DNA of 64,000 bases, taken from contig NC_091096.1 of assembly GCF_024713975.1 (NCBI RefSeq), positions 18,411,458 to 18,475,457 of the forward strand, read 5' to 3'. This document shows, piece after piece, positions 33,013 to 43,618 of the stretch. Both the position numbers and the translations under genes were made by a program. The notes below the pieces were generated by a model. The model did no database searches and was not told the DNA's origin. It saw only the letters and a list, made by a program, of their open reading frames with translations. This DNA comes from Paralichthys olivaceus. Lineage: Eukaryota; Chordata; Actinopteri; Pleuronectiformes; Paralichthyidae. Positions within the stretch are counted from its first letter, which is position 1; each line of letters begins with the position of its first letter.

Positions 33013-33653
33013 GGGCAGCAGAGGGTCTTATCTTTAAACAAAGCCAGGCTCAATGTTCTAGTCTTAAATTCTAAGTTGAGCTAATTGTCTGCTAGCTTCA
33101 GCTCTGCAGTTGACACACAAACACGAAGGAGGGATCAATCTTCTCATTAACTCTGACAGGGAATGTGAATATTTCCCAAAAAGTCATACAACACCCTTAA
33201 CATTTGTCAAGCCAGGTGGATGGGCTTGTTCCATTATCCATCTGTTAATATATAAGATCCGCTGAAGAGAGATGAGAGAGATTGAGCTGCTCAGTTGAAT
33301 TTCTAAGTGATGCCATTGAGCACCACTCCGCCATCATTTTGGCCTGACATTTTCCCTCTGACTCTGATGCTTTGAATTAATTTCATTTCGAATGCTTTGT
33401 CCTTTGACTTCAAGACAATGTCTTAATGCCACGTAAACTCCTTCACTTTGACAGATGTGAAATTAATCCTGTCTGTGCAGATTACTGACATTTGTAATGT
33501 GGATGTTGCTTAACTGAATGTAGATTAGATGGGACTAGTAAAAGTAGTGCGTCCATGTTGATGGTTTTCGGATTTTACTAAGCTGCTTTATTTCAGACAA
33601 AATTAAAAGTTCATCTGAGTTGCCCTCTTTTCTTCTTTTATCTCTCTTCTATC

Positions 33654-33762
33654 CATCTATCTACCTATCTATCTATCTATCTACCTACCAACCTGTCTGT
33701 CTGACTGTCTGTCCGTCCGTCCGTCCTTCCATCCATCCATTTATTTATTCATCTATTTATCC

Positions 33763-33850
<88 letters not shown>

Positions 33851-33865
33851 ATCTATCTATCTACA
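33654..33865. repeat. ATCT/CTGT tetranucleotide microsatellite
   Basis: About 210 bp of tetranucleotides. The left part is mixed (CTAC, CTGT, CCGT, CCAT variants) and the right part, from about 33762, is nearly pure ATCT. The open frame through it (an IYLS repeat) is a by-product. Confidence 0.95.
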
Positions 33866-34847
33866 AAAACAGTGCAAAAGATATGTGGACATCGGAATGG
33901 GCAAAGGCATTAAGCAGTCCCCTCCAGTCTTTGGCCCCCTCCCCTCCTCCATTGTTTCACACGATTAACCGATGGCTGACCTTTTCCTCTGCGCCCCACA
34001 AACCCCTGCTCCACGCAGGATGTACAGCTGTTTAACATTTCTGATGTGAGCATAATGTCTGAGCTGGCAAGGCGTGACAAAGCCCCCATGCAGCAGCCAT
34101 CAGAAAGCAGCACCTGAGAGCTTCTTCCACCCCCACAAGTAGAGGAAAAGGGTGGGGGGGCTGATGCCTCTAAGTTAATTATAAAAGTAAGAGTTACATG
34201 TTTATCCACAGGGGCATTACAGGAACTCATTACATCATCATTACTTTGCACTGTCGAAAAGATAAAGTTACCTGCAGTGCCAGTAAGATGAAGACATGAT
34301 ATCTGTGGCTCCTCTGTGACTCTATTACATTAGAGTCTGGGATTTGGAATTGAATTGTTTATTAATCATCATATTTATCCTCTGTTGTATCCGAGAAAAA
34401 ATGTTCAGACCAATAGAAAGACATTTTTCTGAAGAGTTGACAAGGAGGCTTTCAATGAGCCTATCAAAACATTCAATTATTCAGCTCATAAAACAAGCCT
34501 TAAACTCGTGATCGAAACAATTCGTTTTGAGATGAATAAAAAAATTTTGATCAAAGACCTGTAGATTTCAAAAAACTGCCGTACGAGCTTGAGGATTATG
34601 GGATTTCAGCTGGGATGGATATAGATCCAGCACAGGTCCTTCTCCAGCACCGATCTGTTTAATATTCATAGAGTATCACACATCTACAGTGGGGGTTACC
34701 CAGAGAAAAAACAAGCATACAGAAGGGCAGCAGGGAGCAGGAGCGTAGTTTGCTAAAGGGCATGAACGCTATTTATTTTCACTTACTTTTTAATTCGCTA
34801 GAGGTTCCTCCAACTGTTAAATACATGTTCTTCAACTGCAGTATATC

Positions 34848-34920
34848 AATCAATCAATCAATCAAATTATATTTTATCTCCCATATTCACAAATCACAAT
34901 TGTCTGATAGAGCTTAATAG
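34848..34920 (+). repeat. Second CAATCAATCAA dispersed repeat copy (short)
   Basis: Four or five CAAT units, then CCATATTCACAAATCACAAT, TGTCTGATAGAGCTTAATAG. It matches the beginning of the element at 6012-6330 and then diverges, so it is truncated. Confidence 0.65.
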
Positions 34921-35703
34921 TCTGCGTACACAGGGTTGCGTGTTCTTGGCTGTTTTCCAGGCAGACACTGAACAGTGTGGGTGTGCAGCTGCAGCTGAGG
35001 GTGTCCACAATGATGGTGAGGACAGTTTGAGGAGCACAGCCTCTCTGTGTCTGCAATTCCTGTAATTGGCCAGGAGAAAACACCCATTGTGTCTCAGGTG
35101 TAATCTCAGCCTCTTCTCTGGTGTGTTGAGGTAACTCTCAGCTGCACAAATTGAGGCCAGTGTGTAACACAACTAAAGGCTCCCTGACGGAAAGTGACAC
35201 CCAGCTTAGTAAAATAGGAAAGGCGGGTACTTGTAGACACTTGTTACGATCAATTGTTGCTGGAGACCTCATAGTGCATTTCTTTGTTTATGATCTTTAA
35301 GATCATATTTTTAAGATTAATAAAGATTAATAAATAGAGAGAGATTTCAAAGCAACAGGAATAGCTTTGTATAAATCATCTATTTATAGACCAGTGCAGC
35401 CCAGTGTTACTATTTTACAGGCAACTCCAGATATACAATTATAGATGTGCATAAATAATATGCTCATCAACTTTACAGTTTACAACCCAAAGATGGATTT
35501 GAAATATAAATTAATTCAACATCAGTTTTGGCTTTTTCTGCACAATTCATTATTGGATGAGGCTTAAATTCTGTAAACATCCTTCCAACCTCTCCACTAT
35601 ACGCACAGCACAAGAAGTATAAAGAGAGAGAAAAAGCAATTAACGATCCACCTCATAAAAGCATCAGTTAAAGGTGTGAAATCCAAAATGTTCCCACGCT
35701 CAC

Positions 35704-36060
35704 CCAACTTTCAGCTCGATCCTCACATCCCGGCAGCCGCTCGCCGGAGCCACACATGGAGCCGTGGCCGCTGACGCGCACCGAGGGGACGGTGCGGTTC
35801 TGCTGAGGGGACGAGCCCAGTGCGCTCCTCTCCATCACGAACACATCCCGCACATCTGCCGGAGACCTTCAGGTGCTCCGAGTCTCCTCCTCGTGTGAAG
35901 AGTCCGGAGCAGCAAATGACTCACTGGTTCCTCCTCCAACCACCACCACTCCTCCTTTACCCCCACCTTCACACCACCTCGATCCCCACCCCACCCCTCA
36001 CTCCAGCATCAGACCCCTCCCGTGCGTCATCACGACCCGTCACTGTCTCGCCCTAAATGA
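35704..36060 (-). promoter_or_regulatory. GC-rich segment, candidate adra1a promoter and 5' non-coding exon
   Basis: A stretch rich in CpG (for example CGGCAGCCGCTCGCCGGAG and GCTGACGCGCACCGAGG) in otherwise AT-rich DNA. On the minus strand it ends in a good donor, GTTGG|GTGAGC (cut after 35704). It lies about 4.3 kb upstream of the adra1a ATG, the next gene on that strand. Linkage to adra1a is inferred; it could also be a plus-strand non-coding transcript start. Confidence 0.35.
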
Positions 36061-36796
36061 CTTTTCTTTTTTGAGGTGTTCCCTTAACGAGCGTCAGCTG
36101 TCAAACTGTGGCCGGAGATGTTTTTCTTCTCTTGTTTCAGAGCAGTCACTCCTTCACAAACCTGATGATCTCAGGTCCCTGCATCGTGCTCCTCTATATC
36201 CATCCAGAATCTGTGGAATACTTTCTGTCTCACTTCCAACAATTCATTTTGATGATTTTCTTAGTTTACTTGTTGGAAGTAAAGGTAATGGTTCTTTCTC
36301 CTATTACAGTTTTCTAATTTAAATTGTCAAGTATATAATGGGTTCCAACGAAATGCTGATTAAAATGACTTTATTTTACAGCCCACAAACCCAGTAATTG
36401 TTTTATGATCTGATGCTCCAGCAGGACATAAAATGAATGCCTCTGTTTTATCATAATCTAAATAGAGATACAGATCATTAGTTTTTGTTGTAAAAGTAAA
36501 CCTTCCTTCCAAAGCTTAGCCCAACCACAGCAATACTGTATACTAAAGTAGTAAGACAATATATTATATATTACTCTATCTTTACAATTAAATAACACAA
36601 AAGTTGGAGTTAGTTACTGCAATTTGCATGGCATTGTGGGTAAAGTGCATGATGCAATATGTCACTTACAGTCAGTTACTGTATTTTTGGAAATTGTGAT
36701 AACAAAGGCTGGTTAAGAAATGTACGTGTAGTGCTATGTTCAAAATCTTTCACCTATGTTACCCAACCTAAACATCATCATGCTAACACGTTCACA

Positions 36797-36985
36797 ACAT
36801 TGACTGTATATAAAGATGGACGACAAGACATCTCCCCAAAGGTGCAACCATCTTGATCTCCACCTAGTGTCTGGCTGCGGTATACTTCATAAATCCCACC
36901 TCTTCCATGTTATTGGATGGGGCATGGACCAAACTAAAAAGTGACATCTGTGACTGACTTGTATTTGGTGACATATTTTGGTTTT
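36797..36985 (-). repeat. MITE-like element, copy 3 (reverse, partial)
   Basis: Starts with the cleanest terminus of the family, GACTGTATATAAAGATGGAC. It continues TGGCTGCGGTATACTTCATA and CATGTTATTGGATGGGGCAT, the reverse complement of blocks in the copy at 39.4 kb. Confidence 0.65.
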
Positions 36986-39404
36986 ATGATTTTTGTGTTC
37001 GTTAGAAAAAAAAGGGTAAAAATGAAATACCCACTGAAAATAACAATTTCTTTATTTAACAGCACACGAACCATAATATATATGATCTGATGCTATGACA
37101 GGAAAGAAAAGCCAATTCCTTGTTTATCACACTCTAAAAAAACATACAGATGACTATCATATAGTTTTATTCATAAACCCCTCTTAAAGGCTTCGTTTAA
37201 TAATTTGTTCCCCAGAAAAAGCAAAAATGAATACTGTTCGAAAAACCCATTTTCAAATTTTACCCAATCAGCTCAATTTCAATAACGATATTACCTCAGT
37301 CACACTAGAGCTGTAGCCTGTAATTAATTATACTTACCTGCCTTCTCTATGGATAGTGGTGCCCAGTGATACTCAATAATGTATCCTGAATAATTACACT
37401 GTCTTTACTGTGGGCAGTAATTGAGACTATTTCATCATTCTCTTATCAACAGAGCTAAGAAATTATTGCACATTTAAACTCAAGCCTGTGTATTATATTA
37501 TAAGTGCTTTGACATGGACGATTCTTCTTCTTTAAGAATTAAGTCATAATGAGAATATTAACATAGCATATGCATTATATAGTCTGTAAGACTCTGGTCC
37601 ATCTTTTATACAACTCAGTTAATACACTTTTGTCAACGTCTGAGGCACAGTCAATTGCAATTAATCTGGTGCTGCAGTTTCATTTGTGACTTTGTCATTT
37701 AATGATTGTGCCAGTACATTTTTTTAAACCTTCTTTCAATTAGGCTATCACAGAGAGATGCAGCAGAAACAAGCACACTAACACACCCACAAATAACACC
37801 CACATCGATTTTCTAGGGCTGATTCCTTTCTTCCTCTCGATTCAGTCAGTTAGTATATACTTTGTTTTTTCTGTCTGGTATAAATTTGAGAGTTTCACCT
37901 GTGGTTGCTGCTGTCTCACAGTGAGAGATGTTAAGAACATCCGTGGAGTAAACATCTGATTTTTTAGAATACTTGGCCTTGTCAAAAGCAAAACAAAATA
38001 ACCTCTGAACTTACTTTAAAAGTGTCTTCACATCAGCAAAAGTGAGTAACATAAATAGACGTGTGCACAGTAAATTCATTATTATATGGAAGACAATATC
38101 ACAGATGGAGTGATTATGTATAACCGCCTTGCACTATCTCAGACAGACCACTTTCAAAACAAGTACTTATCGCAGCAACTGATTAATTGTTGTGTAATTA
38201 CGAATGCAGTAAAAACAAGTCAGTCAAACGATATTAAACACGAAATGAAAAAAACCAAATGATTAAGTAGCAAAATGATACTCATGTGCTTCTCCCGTGG
38301 TTATTGATGTCTTTGTATTTGCATCTAGTTAGAGTCTCTCCTGCTATCTAAGACCTGTTGAAAAAGCAATTACCTGTATGAGCCGCCCATGCAGTGCAGC
38401 AGACTGCTCAGTTTGAAAGATACTGAAATCAATACCTCTACACAGGAGGAAACATTTCCCAATCATGGAGGCAACAGACCCGAGCCAAGCATTAACCATA
38501 ATGTTTGCATTTACAGTGACATAACATGGATTTTAATCTCCTGTGGTCGTGACTTTGACAAAATTCTGCACAGAGAAACACTGTGCAGACACCTGTTTTG
38601 ACTTTATCTACAGCTTTAGAAGATGACTAAGGCAAAATGCTTCACATGTCACATGCATCATATACTTGAAGCCACTGTGGTTGTTGTTTTATTTCATAAA
38701 CTGAGTTGACAATGAGAAATAAAGGTGACAGACTTCGCTGCAGTGTCGCTGAAGCTCCTCTTGTGGTGTGTCCTGCAGTCATCAGCTGTCCGCCCACACG
38801 ACACAGCTAGAGCCTGCATGGCACCTGAAATCCAGATTAAAGAGGAAAATGATCACTTGACTGCCACAGAGAGATCTACAAGAAATATTACTGCAACCAT
38901 TTATATGACATATAGCACCTGCAATGATATGCGCAAAGCATTACACATCACTTCTTTGTTTCAGTTTGGTATCAGTGTCATGAACACACAGTTCCTCGTG
39001 TTCTGGCCCGTTGAGAATGTTCTGTGAATCAATCAAAACTGACAAATCCTTCTGTCCTCAGTCAGACACAAAAATCCAATATGGATATAGATTCACAAAT
39101 GTCAGTGTTTTTGTTTAATGAAGCAAGAAGTCAGTCATTAAAAAGGGATTGTATTACATTGGCATGATGTACTTGCTGTATTACTGGGCCGATTGAGTAG
39201 GGCTGTATTAGAATATATATAAATGTAATGTATTAGAGTGACTTCAGTGTCAAGTTTTCTCATCTCCTACAATCAACCATAAAACTTAAAAGTCTACAGC
39301 CATTGTTGTCGATGGGAGGCCGCACTTTGAGCAAAATATCATCACGCTAATATGTTCACAGTGGTAATGCTAACGTACTTATGTTTAATGGGTATAAGCA
39401 TAGA

Positions 39405-39640
39405 CTGCAGGTATAAAGATTTACGAAGCGTCTCCACTTCATCCCACCATCCAGGAATCAAGCTAAATATCCTGGATATGAACACTCTGACATACTTCAG
39501 TGTGATGACAACAAACTGAAATGACAGAAACCATCTCTAATCAAACATATGTTTGACATTTATTTTTGGTTTGGTCCGTGTTCCATCCAATAACATGGAG
39601 GAGGGATCTATTACTTATACTGCAGCTTCCTCACCAGGTG
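39405..39640 (+). repeat. MITE-like element, copy 4
   Basis: CATAGACTGCAGGTATAAAG at the left end, then CTTCATCCCACCATCCAGGA, CAGTGTGATGACAACAAACT, CCGTGTTCCATCCAATAACA and ACTTATACTGCAGCTTCCTC. This is the same order as in the 29.9- and 32.7-kb copies. The right terminus is missing. Confidence 0.6.
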
Positions 39641-42600
39641 GGAATAAAGATGATTTAAATTCAGTAACATCACTTCTACTTCATGGAAATAGCTCATAAT
39701 AGATTCTATATTGAATTGCCAAATTCAATCTTTGACCTGATGGTGGCGCTAGATGAAACATCAGGGTGTCACCAAAGTTGCAACAATTCACCCCGAGGGG
39801 AACATTTGAACCAAATTATATAGCAATGCCAACTAAAAATGTCAAGAGCTTTCCAGTTTCCAAACTCCTTCCAACTACAAACATTAGCCTCATAGTGGCG
39901 CTATAGGAAAAGTTCACCAAACCTCCAGGTATTCATCATCTATGAACCATAAATGTCTGTATTAAAATGTGAGTCATTTCATTTTAAAGCTTTTACATAT
40001 CTTTCCCTGCTACGTGACAATTCTGACCTAGTGGAGGCATCAGATGAAACGTCAGAGGATTACAGAAGTCGGTGCAATCATTGTTGAATTGTTTCCGTCT
40101 GGACCAAAGTAGCGGACCGATTGACCCACTCTGCCGTCCTCTGAGCCGTGCCTCTAGCATGACTATTAATATCAACACAGAGAAACCCCTTGCTGAACCA
40201 AGCCCACATTCCACCCACCTACCACCTACCATCGAATGTTAAATATATGAGCACACATACAAGCAAAGCACAAAACCACAAAGCAACACTATCATTACTT
40301 TTTCCCACGTGTGGCTCGACAGGCTCTAAATATTAGAATTATGTTTGTGTCTGTGAGATTATTTTCAAAATGGAAAAGCCATGTCGCTCAGCAGCAGCTG
40401 TGCACCACTCACATGCCACATGTGACCATTTCTGAAACGTGGTGATATTGCATGATGTTCAACAGGGATAATCGCTCTGCCTTTTATTGGGCTCCAGTTC
40501 TGGAAATTCTGCAATTTCTGTGATAAAGACAGACCTAATTATCTCGGCAGACAGAACTCCATCTGAGCTGGGCTCTAATTATGGCCTAAATGCTGCTCTC
40601 TTACCGTTCAGTGTCGCACTGAGGGGTCATAAGGGAGTGACTGCTGCTGTCCTCTTCCACAGACTTATAGACACATGCACACACACACATCTCGAGGGCT
40701 CAGTGTGCTCAGCTGCTCTGATGCTCTTCTTAACAGTCTACTGGCAGGGATTACCCAACAAGACGGCGCACTCAGTCCCCCTCGGACCATCTCGCAGATC
40801 ATCTGATTAATTAATCACAACTCCAGATGTCTCTTGAGCCGCATTATTGTTTGTACTGTGTAGAACATTGCACCAATATTTAAAAGGGAAATCCAACTGA
40901 AATCCTTAAATCCACAACTTCAGCTAAAAACAGACTAGACAACAACACAATGCGTGAGGTTACGTGGTACTTCCAGATAGATAAATCCATCAGTAGCGTC
41001 CTTCCAAGCCCATTCACTTTGATTCAGGAATGTGAAATAATTGCAGATTTATCTGGTTTTGAAGATTGTTCCAAGGTCAGATAAATTAAATTCAGACTGA
41101 GGGAGAGGAAGCAGCTTGCACAGTGAACTTGATTGTAGATATTGAACATCCAAGTGAGGAGATGGGACGGAGAAGCGTGAAAGATTTGGTGTCCAAATAC
41201 GTAGCAGTGATGCAACCCTGGTGTCAGCTTAGCACAGATAGGAATGTGTAAGGAAATTGGAAGGAACAAAAATAATAGAAGGGCAAAGTTACTCTATTAT
41301 CATCAGTAACAGGCATTGTGAAAATGTCATCATGCACGTGCAAATATGTCTGCACAGTCAGTCATGTCAGGGGACAAAGGTGGCTTCTCTGATAAGTTTC
41401 TTCCAGAAAAATAAGGACAAAAGGAGAAATTGTATGTAGGAGTTAAATGCACTCCACATCTGTGCACATTTGCAATACTGGTGCATTTGAAAGCAGCCTA
41501 TAAAAAAACACACCACTTGTTTAATTCCACTAAAACAAAAGAAAATCTGCATCCAGGTTAGATTTATAAAGATTATTCTTTGTAGAAGCTTGGGATAGAT
41601 TTGAAACTCTGCATCTGAAAATTGAGCGGAGAGAGAAACAGTGCAGCGTACTGCACAGTGATTCATACACGCAGGGAGAAACAACAGAAAAATGAATGAT
41701 TTCAGGGCTTACATCCCCCTGAGAGCAACATATGGCCTTAAACTAAAACGATGCTGCTTGCAGTCAAGGTCAGTGAGCGTACTAACGATCACTCAAGACT
41801 CGTTCTATGCCAACAAGTTCTTTAGAAGCAAAGGAGCGTATTATTGATGCTGCCGGCACATCTAATAAGAATATGCATTTACTTTATTGTGACTGCCAGT
41901 GAAAATAGCAGTGTATTTCTGGATTATTCACAACCTGTGGACATTTATCCTCTAACGCAGAGTGTTTGGATCTGCCAGAAAGCTCAAATCACAACAATGC
42001 ACTCTTGTGTAGCTTCAGGGCTCGGCAGCGATCTGAATTCTGCCAACACAAGAGTCTATATTTGTCTACGTGACAGTCCAATTTTCCACAAAGCAGCAAG
42101 GGAAAGTGAGAATCAAAATTTGAAAAAAGGGAGCAAAAAAAGACTATACCTCCCACAACAGCTTTAATTATTCATTTCAGGGGAATTGTTACCAAATGAT
42201 ATTTTTGTTTGTGTTCTGTCAATTTCATGGTCAGTCGTTCACGGGCCAGATTATTGCTGTGCATAAACAGAGGGATGACAATATCTGGCAGAGATAACTC
42301 ACTGTACACAAACAATCCAGGCTTCGTAAAAGTTTATTTTTTGCTGATTCAATGGGAAAAGCCACTAATTCTAGAAAAATTGGTATATACAAACAATTGA
42401 GGCTACTTCTTCCATATAGTTGATTTACTTTAGAAAATAAACAAAAATGTGTACCAATTAATATTATTGGATATCAAAGAAGTGTATTAATGAAAAGATA
42501 AACAGCTGATTTTGTATAATGATATAATGGTATATGATTTTCATCTCGTGGACTCAGTGTCTGAATACTCACAGTTTCTCTCTAAATAAATGTCCATGCA

Positions 42601-42680
42601 CACGTAGTGAATAAAACTCAATCATGTGTGAAATATCAGACTGAATCTCTGTGGCTAAACCAACCTTGGCAGGAAGACAG

Positions 42681-42950
42681 TGTCTGTGTTTGTGTCTGTG
42701 TGTGTGTGTGTGTGTGTGTGTATGTTTGTGTAGTCGTTCTTGTTACCTCTTTAGGACCTTTTCCAGCATAAACACTGAGCATGTCAGGACCAGTAGACCT
42801 CATGGGAACCACTAGCCTGGTCCTATTGAGGCAAATCATCGTGTCTGAGCTCCTGGTTAAGGTCAGGGGTCAGATTGTGGTTAGGTTAAGGTCAGGCTTA
42901 AGCATGGATTGGTCATTGTTAGGGTTAAGGATAAGGTGTTGGTCACTTTA
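42681..42950. repeat. GT-flanked dispersed repeat with telomere-like GGTTAAGG core
   Basis: GT run at about 42681-42732, then TCTTTAGGACCTTTTCCAGC, ACCAGTAGACCTCATGGGAA, GCCTGGTCCTATTGAGGC, GAGCTCCTGGTTAAGG, and degenerate GGTTAAGG/TTAGGG units to about 42935. It is the same class as, and inverted relative to, 21141-21442. Confidence 0.7.
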
Positions 42951-43405
42951 CGTTTTGTGTGAAATATCTGATTGAATCTCTGTGGCTAAAAACTGTCTTT
43001 GCGGCAAGACTGTGAGTGTTTGGGGGTGGCCTGCTGTTTCATGAAGTCGTATCATAAATCTGCAGGCTGGACAGAAACTTAATCCTGTGAGAACACGGTG
43101 TGATTATGAAGCTGAGGAAATGAACATCCACAGTGAGATGACACCAGAGTGACATCTGCTGCTCACCCTGACCGACTGGTCATCTCATAACACCCGACTG
43201 CGCCCTCCTGTGGCCGATGTGGAGCCGTGCAAATCACCACTGGGTAAATAAATCCAGTCGGTGCGTCAGTGAAATATATTTGATCAATTCTTATTCATAT
43301 GATCCATTTAAAGTAATTTAAATTAAATCGCATGGAGAACATTTAAAATGTAACATTGGATAAACACTGAAGTTAGTTTTCTATTTCCGGTGTCGCACTA
43401 CGTTG

Positions 43406-43433
43406 TGCGCATGCGTATTGGAAACACGGAAGT
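43406..43433. promoter_or_regulatory. NRF1-type palindrome and ETS site in the tmem230 promoter
   Basis: TGCGCATGCGTA at 43406-43417 is a near-consensus NRF1 site. CGGAAGT at 43427-43433 is an ETS core, and TTTCCGG (ETS on the other strand) lies at 43385-43391. Together they form a typical TATA-less housekeeping promoter about 190-230 bp before the tmem230 ATG. Confidence 0.55.
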
Positions 43434-43549
43434 CCCATGATTGTAGCTCAGCAGTCGCTGTGATCTCCTCATAAATAGTATTTTAAGCAGCGGTCCTGGT
43501 GTCATATCTGACTGACTCCGACACCGACAGCTTGTTACTGGACGGTGTA

Positions 43550-43579
43550 ATGGCCGCCGGGTCGTTAGTGCATCTGTAG
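43550..43579 (+). CDS. Upstream ORF in the probable tmem230 5' leader
   Basis: ATG followed by eight codons and TAG (peptide MAAGSLVHL). The start context is strong (G at -3, G at +4). It ends 39 nt before the tmem230 ATG. It matters only if transcription begins upstream of 43550, which the GC-rich NRF1/ETS segment suggests. A translational control role is inferred. Confidence 0.3.
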   Translation: MAAGSLVHL

Positions 43580-43618
43580 CGGAGCTGCTTCACATAGAAA
43601 AGCTGTAACAAGATAAAG

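Larger units (their letters stand above)
31447..35700. other. adra1a upstream region
   Basis: No coding exon seen. It holds dispersed-repeat copies (32655-33012 and 34848-34920) and an ATCT microsatellite (33654-33865). If the GC-rich exon at 35704-36060 belongs to adra1a, this is a 5' UTR intron. A weak minus-strand acceptor (CTTAG) lies near 31495. Confidence 0.4.
36061..43380. other. Gene-free interval between adra1a and tmem230
   Basis: No conserved coding exon or RNA gene was seen on either strand. It contains MITE-like copies at 36797-36985 and 39405-39640, the GT/telomere-like repeat at 42681-42950 and its flanking direct repeats. TAATTA-bearing stretches around 40535-40590 could be regulatory, but nothing in the sequence proves it. 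Confidence 0.55.

Noticed and set aside
33620-33913. Open frame with long IYLS repeat
   Set aside because: It is a translation of the ATCT microsatellite; no start context or homology supports a protein.
34894-35172. Minus-strand open frames with Cys-rich peptide (QTVLTIIVDTLSCSCTPTL)
   Set aside because: I do not recognise a family, no splice sites or neighbouring exons support a gene, and it adjoins a truncated dispersed repeat.
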